From: Falciphora oryzae
Taxonomy: Eukaryota; Ascomycota; Sordariomycetes; Magnaporthales; Magnaporthaceae
NCBI GenBank assembly: GCA_000733355.1
Contig: JNVV01000064.1
Location: forward strand, 1 to 60,027
Direction: 5' to 3'
DNA: 60,027 nt
Each line of letters opens with the position of its first letter. The stretch's first letter is position 1. Under the pieces are notes generated by a model. That model was not told the origin of the DNA and made no database searches. It worked only from the letters and a program-made list of their open reading frames with translations. The translations under genes were made by a program, and so were the position numbers. Positions 53,501 to 60,027 of the stretch are shown piece by piece.

Positions 53501-53994
53501 GCGGAAAAGAAGCCGACAGACGCAGGCGCCAGGAGTTCCTAGAGGGCCCAGCCCCTGGTAAACCATCGGCTGCGGCGAACTCGGCTTCCCACGGTGGTGG
53601 AGAGCCTTTTCTCCCAGCTCGCAAGTGAGTTCCCTCGCCGACGGAGACGTCTGTCAGAAACGCATAGCACCGTGCAGCTTCACGGTACCAAGCAAACATG
53701 GATGCTAGTGACTCCTGAAGCTCCGGGCTGTTCTCCTTGTTGATACAGCAGGCGTCGACCCAGAAGTACTCCAATCCGTCCTTGGCCGCCTGTTCTCCGC
53801 AAAACCGGATCTTGGCAAACCCAGGCTTGCTCTTGACGGCGCCGTGAGCTTGGAAGTCGGTGAAAAAGACCTCATCCTCGTTGTTGGCGAGCCAGGTATG
53901 CGATAGGATGGCGTACTCAGGGGGGGCGGCCGTCGCCGGCGAACTCGCGGGTCAGCTCGTACTCGCCGCGAGCCTTGCGGTGGGGAAGCCGCAT
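50530..53994 (-). pseudogene. HET-NACHT-WD40 (NLR/STAND) gene, broken
   Basis: From 53994 the sequence encodes a HET domain (YAILSHTW, FWVDACCIN, RWFTRGWAL...ELLAP, AYCLLGIFDI). Next comes the start of a NACHT NTPase (Walker A GMSGTGKST), then DARRLLFTFL...PLQIYCAAL of the helical domain, then 13 WD40 repeats. Breaks: an extra C in a seven-C run (53920-53926); a one-base loss near 53577; in-frame TAG at 53539-53541, 53488-53490 and 53164-53166; loss of most of the NACHT domain between about 52930 and 52895; a further frame change near 52670. The first TAG falls at the Gln of the conserved LQELLAP motif. The WD40 part (50530-52650) is intact and its repeats are diverged from one another. Intact homologues act in heterokaryon incompatibility and innate-immunity-like cell death. 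Confidence 0.88.
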
Positions 53995-54566
53995 TGCGGC
54001 TGGGGAAAGTGACCTGCGCTCGAGGCAGCGAGGTCTCGGGTTTCATCAGGTGTGCGTGGGTCGTTACCAGGTTGGCGGACTGGATGCGATGGCGGGCACC
54101 AGACGTATTCGGTGGATGCAGGGCTCTTTGTAGGTGCGGGTGGTGGGGGGGAGCAAGGCAAATCGATTCCGTGGGGAAATGGATGACACGGAGGGAGCGG
54201 GGTTCCATGCGGCTCGCGTTTGGATACGTGTTGGAATAGATGGAGGCGGAAAGAGCACAGCGTCCCCGTGCCTGCCCGCCTGGGTGTCCGAGACCAAAGT
54301 GAGGCGAAAGTGCACTTTTGACGGGCCCCGGGCGGCATGCATGCAGCGTGCTGCACCTTCCGCCTTTCGGCTGATGCACCGCCTGCACATCACGAAACCG
54401 CCCACACCACCACTTCTCCATTGGATGGTCAATGTTGGATGGGATGGATGGGTGGGGGAGCTTACCACTCGTTCTTACAAAACCCGACACTCTCCAGCTT
54501 CCCGGTAGCCGTAAAATGCACTTCCTTTTGCCTCGATCGTCTCCGACACCAATCATCTTGCCAAAC

Positions 54567-56087
54567 ATGGTGGTACAAATGAAGCCACTGCATGCTCTCA
54601 CCGCCACTGAGGCGCTTGCTCTGCTTAGAGTCAGCAGTGTTTCCGTCGAGGATTATGCACTCGCTCTTTGGGCCGTGTGCAGGAGATGGAGGCGACCGTG
54701 AAGGCTTGGACATACTTGGGTGGGGAGAAGGCCACCCCCTTCCGAGCGGCGTAATACCCAGCCACTAACCTGCTCGGGCCAGATCCGAAGCTCGTCCTGG
54801 ACAAAGCGCGGTCACTCGACCGGATCCCGCCCGACAAGAGAGGCCCTTTGCATGGAGTGGCTGTTGGAATCAAGGACGTCATGGAAACAAAAGGTTTCCA
54901 GTCGTCCGCCCAGTTCATTTGCTGCCCTGAAACCGTTAGGCTGTGTCGATACTGCGAGCTGCTGGTGCACTCATCTTCGGTTTGTCTATTCGCAGGACCA
55001 CCACGTATTGTTGAGAAAACTTTGCTCTAATCCCACCGCCAACTAGTAGTCAAGACACAAACACCCGAGTCCGTAGTGACCAACTGCGGGCCTCCAACCA
55101 CCAACCCCCACGACCCAACTCGCACTCCCGACGGCCCTTCTTGCGGATCAGCCGCGGCGGTTGCAGACCCCATTTGCCTCTGTGTCTCGGAGCTCAGACC
55201 GGCGGCAGTGTCATCCGGCCTGCATCCTTCACAGGAGTCTTCGCCATGAAGCCAACCCACAATGCAATTTCTCTTGAGGGCTCCACGCCATGCTCACCCA
55301 CCTTCGACACCATCGGTTTCTTCGCTCGCAGCATCCAGGACTTGCAGCTGGTGGCAGATACCTTCGCCCTCACCGATCATGAGGCTCCTAGGGGCATACC
55401 ACTCCATGAAATGTCGGTCGCCTTGGTCAAAACGCCCATGTGGGCCCAGGCAGGGCCAGGGACTGTGGCTGCCATGGAAAAGGCCACTGCTATCCTCGAG
55501 AAGGGGGGCGTCAGAGTCCAAGAAGTCTTTTTGCCAGAGGCCATCTCCGATACCGCAGTGCTCAAACGGATGCAAAAAGCCATCATTGGCGGCGAGGCAC
55601 GGGTGACATTCTTGAAGGAATATTGTATGGACAGGGAAAATCTGTGCGAGGAAATCCAAGACCTCGTAGAGAACAAGTCGAACTACGCTGTCAAAGAGCA
55701 ACGGGGAGCTTGCGACACACTGCCCGCATTCGGCCATTGGTAGACAAGCTTGCTGCCAACTACTTGACAATTCTTGCGCCGAGCGCGCCCGACGAAGCTC
55801 CAATTGGGCTTGGCGATATGGGCAGTCCGGCTTTCAACACTCTTTGGACAGCATGTGACCCACGTTGAGTCCCCGATTTTCGACTAATAAGTCCGAACTC
55901 AACTGACTTGACTTTTGCAGGGACTCCACACGCCAGTCATCAACATACCTACCTTTGCTGGTGACAATGGGATGCCGGTCGGAATATCACTGATATCCGC
56001 GAGATTTTGCGATCAACACCTGTTGAGCATTTCCGGGCTTTGGCAGAGTTGCTGATGGGGAGAGGTGACTCATTCAGGCTCAATTAG
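54567..56087 (+). pseudogene. Amidase-signature enzyme gene, broken
   Basis: Fragments of a fungal amidase follow in order but in changing frames: LTATEALALLR, VKAWTYL-DPKLVLDKARSLD across a likely intron (54720-54782), GPLHGVAVGIKDVMETKG, LRAAGALIFG, the signature region GSAAAVAD, QTGGSVIRPASFTGVFAMKP, ILAPSAPDEAPIGL, and TPVINIPTFAGDNGMPVGISL. At least five frame changes are needed (near 54660, 54950, 55180, 55720 and 56035). The signature serine region reads DGPSCGS instead of GGSSSGS, so key residues are also lost. A second intron with a TTTTGCAG acceptor ends at 55920. Intact relatives hydrolyse aliphatic or aryl amides. It lies 570 bases from the broken HET gene. Confidence 0.82.
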
Positions 56088-56165
56088 ATATCCAAGTAGC
56101 TAAAGGGTCACAGCGAGAGACATCTGGCTCACCGTTTGAGAACGCCGCTTCTCAGCCTGAGTATT

Positions 56166-57369
56166 TCAATCGTGGCTTTCATCAAAAGGCATGTAGCCCG
56201 CCAGGTCACTATCGTAACCGTACTCATGTTTAAACTTGCGGTCTCTTGCCCGACCTGCAGCCGCGGCCTTATCCTGTCGAGTGGGAAAGTCGAATTTATC
56301 CCACACATCTCTCAGTCTTCGGTCACCCTCGTGGGGCGGTGGGGGTGCCTTGCGTTCCCAGATGTCTCGGAAGATGCCTGTCTCTGCAATCGGCTCTTCT
56401 GGATCCACACGGTTCAGATTCTGAGAGCCAGGGAGGAGGGGGAGAACTGAGTGATCCTGTTCCTGCAGTTGAGACTCGTTGGCACCGAGGAAACCCAGAA
56501 GTGTCTGCTTCTGATCATCCAGCAACTTGCAGATCCTGTACGTGGCATTGCGGTGACTTGGATGCCAGTATACTGCGTCTGGCTCGACCCCCTCGGCCTC
56601 GGGCCGGCGATCAAAAAGGGCGACACCACCCAAGATCTGGCTCTCGGCCCAAAACCCGACCAGGTCCGCAGCTCCCTCCGGGTACTGATCAAAGTCAACG
56701 TACCATGGATGGTACAAAAGCGTAGGAAGGGGGCCGTTCGGGTACTCGTCCCAGTAGAGCCAGTCATCTTTTGGTGGTGCCCATTCAATGACCCCGTCCT
56801 CTTTGTGCAAGCTCGTGTCGAGATTGAACAGGAGGACCGCGATCTGATGAACCGCAAGCGCGACCAGCTCGATCAGCCGCGTGTTGAAGGCCCTCGATCC
56901 CGGCCCTGCGGCCTGGTATGCAAGAAGGACCTGTGTGACACGAGTGGCATCGAAATAGGAGAGTCAGCTCTAACCCAGACGATCTGAAGCCTAAGGTGCA
57001 GGTTCATCTTACCCTGGAGTCAAATGTCAGGATCTCCGGACGGAAGGCGCCGCGGAACTCCTGCACCTTCTCCACAACACCGGGGCAGAGGTTGTAGTGA
57101 CGTTTGAAGATGGGGTGCTCGGGGATCATGCCGGGCTGGAGAGCCATGGCGACATCTCTCAGCGGCAGACCGTCAACGACTTGAGCATAGGCCGTCTCGG
57201 CAGCCTGGGTGGAAAGAACATTGGAGATTGCGCGACATAATGTCTCGCGATGGTGGTCATCCAGAATCTCGATGGAGCTTTTCTGGACCTTGTTCTCGTT
57301 GGCCATCGTCAAGGACTCGCTCTCTGGAGGCCCACGCTCTGGGGACGGAGCGGTGCACTCATCCGACAT
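56166..57369 (-). CDS. Uncharacterised protein, two exons
   Basis: Two exons (57013-57369 and 56166-56930) with an 82 bp GTAAGA...CACAG intron in phase 0 give 373 residues. The N-terminal third is helical and acidic or polar (ETLCRAISNVLSTQ). The second exon begins with a helical block (AFNTRLIELVALAVHQIAVLLF), then an aromatic, proline-rich part (DDWLYWDEYPNGPLPTLLYHPWYVDF) and a charged end (GDRRLRDVWDKFDFPTRQDKAAAAGRARDRKF). I do not recognise a domain or signal peptide. Coding in two joined exons, with composition unlike the flanking DNA, supports a real gene. Confidence 0.72.
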
Positions 57370-58216
57370 GATGGGCCGCTTGAGAGAAAAACGAGTGAAA
57401 ACAAGCGTGAAAGTCGCGGGCGAGTTCGATGGGTGCAGAGTGAACGCCGGTAGCGTGATGATGATGATGAAAAGGGGAGGTTGCTTGATCGAGGTTGAAT
57501 GAGAGTGGAAATGGACCCAACATCCATGAGCAGCAAATTGCGGGGAATGGTGGGGGTGTAGCTGGCTTTAGCGCTTCCGTTACACTCAGCCAATCACACG
57601 GACGCAGCGGGCGGCTGTCAACGGACTACGCGACGCCGCAGCAGGCGCCCGAGCCGCAGCGGCTTGCCTTCGGTTCTTCGTCCTCCTGCTGTTAAAACAT
57701 GCACGGATCGGTCTTCTTTACCTGGAACATTTGGCCGAGAGTGTGGCAGTGCTGCGCTGTTGGCCCCCTTACACACGACCACAGCCGCGAAAGCCCGGCC
57801 AAGCTCGCGCGCTTTTGCTGTGTCGACTCGCGCGCGACAATTTCCTGCGCGCTCCCCAAGCTTTCGGGAAGCGCCGGACCAATGTCGCTCCTTAAATTCA
57901 ACCCCGACCGATGCCCAGACATGGATTTCCCCTTGATGTTGGTCCTTCATGTTTATTTTTACCCTACTAATCCGATTTATAGCCCCATAGGCCATGGCCC
58001 TAGACCACGGCCAACACGAGGCCGTGAAATTGGGCCACGGCGATGAGGCGCCTATGAGGCTGGAAACACGGCCAACGCCGCGATGCATCTCCCAGCCCGT
58101 AGCTTCCATTGTCATGTATACAAAAGCAAGCCTTTGGGCGCCTCTGAATGAATGTGATAGCATCCAAATCACAACCTCTCTTACTACTCCTCATTGTGCC
58201 CTATCCATCTTTCTGC

Positions 58217-58284
<68 letters not shown>

Positions 58285-58497
58285 TGTCTCCTTGTTCGAA
58301 AGCTATCTCCCTTCATATCACACGGTTTTCAGCACCAAAAGCTCCTGGCAGGCCTCGAGCAGTTTCTCTCCATATCAAATTCGTCGTAAGGGCGAGCGCC
58401 GACCACACCTCCCCAAACAAATGCGGGCTGTTTTATAACTCTAACAGATTCGAAGCCTCCCCGTCGCTAGATATCAACACCCCCAAGCTTCATCACA
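57370..58497. promoter_or_regulatory. Divergent intergenic region with long CT microsatellite
   Basis: About 1.1 kb between the starts of two uncharacterised genes on opposite strands. It contains a trinucleotide ATG/GAT run at 57458-57470 and the 59-base TC repeat described separately. No gene is supported inside. Confidence 0.55.
58219..58277 (+). repeat. (TC)n microsatellite, about 29 copies
   Basis: An unbroken TC run 220 bases before the ATG of the next gene. CT-rich tracts are common in fungal promoters, but this one is unusually long and pure and probably varies between strains. Confidence 0.95.
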
Positions 58498-59613
58498 ATG
58501 GCTGCAGTTGGGGGCCTTGTTATCAATGTTGGGAGCCAGGGAGCTTACGAGCAGATCCACCACGACTCCCACTACCGAGAAGACAGGATCCGTTACAGCA
58601 TCATGGCAACCACAATTGACCTCGCCCTCCGCGTCCATGAATCCCCACAGGGCATGGCCAACTTGGTCCGCATGGCCGAACTGATCGTCGACGAAGCTAT
58701 AACAGCTAACCGAGGCGACATCATCATATACAACGACACCAGGGCGCGGTTCGGATACTGGGTTAGCTTCTTTCTTCGGCAGATGAGACGAGACTTCCCG
58801 GTAGTCTACCTCGAAGAAGCCACGGATAATAACGGCGAGGCCTTGGTGGAAAGAAACCCGAACTATAATGTGGACACCCTTCAAGACTTCCAGCCCAAGG
58901 GTGCAGGCGATCTATTCGTCCACCGAACGCTCGTCGACAATATGGTTCACGCCCTGGGCCAGATCAACGATCGCAGAGAGCCGGAACCAGCACGAGACAC
59001 CTACGAAGTGCTCAAGTTCCAGATGATCATCGTCCTGGCCCACGAGATCGTTCATTATCTCACCAGCTTTCTCCTCGGAAGATTTCCCAATGGGGCTGCG
59101 TGCCTGACCCCGCCCAGGATCAACGTGCCTCGGTTTCCAGCCGAATCTGGACGCTACTGGGAGCTCATGGCGCTCGGGGGGCTCGTGGAGTTTTGGGCCC
59201 TCAAACGCCATCCGTTGGGCAACCGACAGTCGGGTGAAACCTACGTGTTTGCCGATACGAAAGACAACACTCCGGGAGCTCGAGTCTCCGAGAACCATAT
59301 TCGGGAAATCAATAGTGGAGGTAAGTAAATCCGCATCACTCCTCTGGTTCTTGTGCGGATTGGTGCTAACAACTATTTGACGTCACTCATGATAGTAATG
59401 TCGTTCCCCTTGCGGCTCGCCTCGCAGGACAATACTCCTGTGCCTCGCTGGCGGCTGAGACAAGTCGACCGTAGGCAAACAGCGGAATTCCGACGGCCAC
59501 AGAGGAGTATTCACTCGGCTGCGGTCAGAATCCCAAACCAAGAGACGACTCGGACCATTGTATATCGTCGGGCGGCTGAGGACTCTCGATCGCGATCTTT
59601 TTGGGGACGGTAG
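58498..59613 (+). CDS. Uncharacterised protein with HEIVH zinc-binding-like motif
   Basis: Two exons (58498-59320 and 59396-59613) with a 75 bp GTAAGT...TAG intron and a GCTAAC branch site give 346 residues. The middle of the protein contains VLAHEIVHYLTSF near residues 180-192. This has the HExxH form of zinc metallopeptidases. A possible third ligand is the Glu in RYWELMALGG about 38 residues later, but this is uncertain. No signal peptide, propeptide or membrane helix is seen, so it is not a standard secreted protease. The C-terminal 72 residues from exon 2 are basic and look disordered. I cannot assign a family. Confidence 0.72.
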
Positions 59614-59689
59614 GCTATATGTGGAAGGGGAAATGTGTTTTGGTTCGCATACTTTTGGGCCTTCGTATATGTTGCATTTGATATTCACG

Positions 59690-59832
59690 TTATTCTCTCT
59701 TGTACCCTTTCCTGTGTTTTTTCTTGTATCCTTTCCTATATCCTTTCCTGTATCCTTTTCTATATCCTTTCCTGTATCCTTTCCTGTATCCCCTCCTATG
59801 TCCTTTCCTATACCCTTTCCTGTGCCCTTTTA
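59690..59832 (+). repeat. Degenerate pyrimidine minisatellite, about 12-base unit
   Basis: Around a dozen imperfect copies of a unit close to ATCCTTTCCTGT run head to tail just beyond the stop codon of the previous gene. Changes between copies are mostly C/T swaps. The plus strand is almost wholly pyrimidine, except for the TGTA/TATA corner of each unit. Confidence 0.8.
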
Positions 59833-60027
59833 GGGGTTTTCCCCTGCATCATACTAGGTAATTTCATCCCCTAGCAATGAAAATTTCTCAAATAAATCAA
59901 AGTAATGCGGCCACCAGCTATGAGCTACTGGAGGATCGAACTGACGTCTGCTGGTCGTCCTATGGTAATGCTGTTCGTAAATGCTGGTGCAAGTGGCCGA
60001 AAAAGGGAATTCTAAGTCAAAACCCCT
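59833..60027. other. Window edge, nothing recognised
   Basis: AT-richer sequence after the minisatellite. A segment at 59930-59946 resembles the T-arm of a tRNA on the minus strand, but no complete cloverleaf can be drawn (see rejected items). Confidence 0.5.

Noticed and set aside
53488..53541. RNA editing as the explanation for the HET-domain TAG codons
   Set aside because: A-to-I editing would give Trp, but the first site is the invariant Gln of LQELLAP, and frameshifts on either side would still block the protein.
59925..60000. tRNA-like sequence on the minus strand (GTTCGATCC-type T-arm)
   Set aside because: No matching acceptor stem, D-arm or anticodon stem can be paired around it, so a tRNA gene is not supported.
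1..60027. CRISPR arrays, bacterial operons or prokaryotic mobile elements
   Set aside because: No regular spacer-repeat arrays; the genes carry spliceosomal introns and belong to a fungal nuclear genome.

Overview
The window looks like nuclear DNA of a filamentous ascomycete (Pezizomycotina, most likely a Sordariomycete). The genes are monocistronic and lie on both strands. Most are split by short (about 50-100 bp) GT-AG introns with CTAAC/CTGAC branch sites. Third codon positions are strongly GC-rich. Secreted proteins typical of plant-associated or saprotrophic fungi are present: a GPI-type aspartic protease, LAP1-like aminopeptidase, tyrosinase, cutinase and a cupredoxin. The species cannot be named from this sequence. 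All exon models below come from reading splice signals and reading phase by eye.

Layout. 1-17 kb is mainly core: a medium-chain reductase, a yapsin-like aspartic protease, a cysteine-rich membrane-anchored protein, a HAD hydrolase, a Lyc1-like acetyltransferase, then the essential chaperonin subunit CCT1 and cytosolic prolyl-tRNA synthetase as a divergent pair. 17-30.5 kb holds a fungal rhodopsin-like seven-helix membrane protein, a two-HKD phospholipase-D-like protein, a tyrosinase, the aminopeptidase, an ICMT/DUF1295-type membrane enzyme and a six-exon UstYa-like (DUF3328) protein. 30.5-48 kb has an AFG1-like mitochondrial ATPase with a GC-AG intron, a cupredoxin-like surface protein, an uncharacterised membrane protein, a broken F-box-family gene, a cutinase, a CCCH zinc-finger protein and a sugar transporter. 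The transporter is divergent from a large ADP-ribosylglycohydrolase-family enzyme.

The right-hand part (37.6-40.3 kb and 50.5-56.1 kb) contains three decayed genes. They are an F-box-family gene, a HET-NACHT-WD40 NLR-type gene (the class used in fungal self/non-self recognition) and an amidase. Six in-frame nonsense codons in the first two are all TAG, and each can be explained by one C-to-T change in a CpA context (CAG to TAG, or TGG to TAG through the other strand). That is the mark expected of mild repeat-induced point mutation. TAG is also the codon rescued by A-to-I mRNA editing in the sexual stage of some Sordariomycetes. Frameshifts accompany the stops, so simple decay is the first explanation. 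The window ends with two genes of unknown function, one carrying a HEIVH zinc-protease-like motif.

No rRNA, tRNA, CRISPR array or intact transposon was recognised. The best candidates for new biology are the TAG-only nonsense pattern, the tyrosinase/UstYa neighbourhood, and the transporter plus ADP-ribosylglycohydrolase pair.
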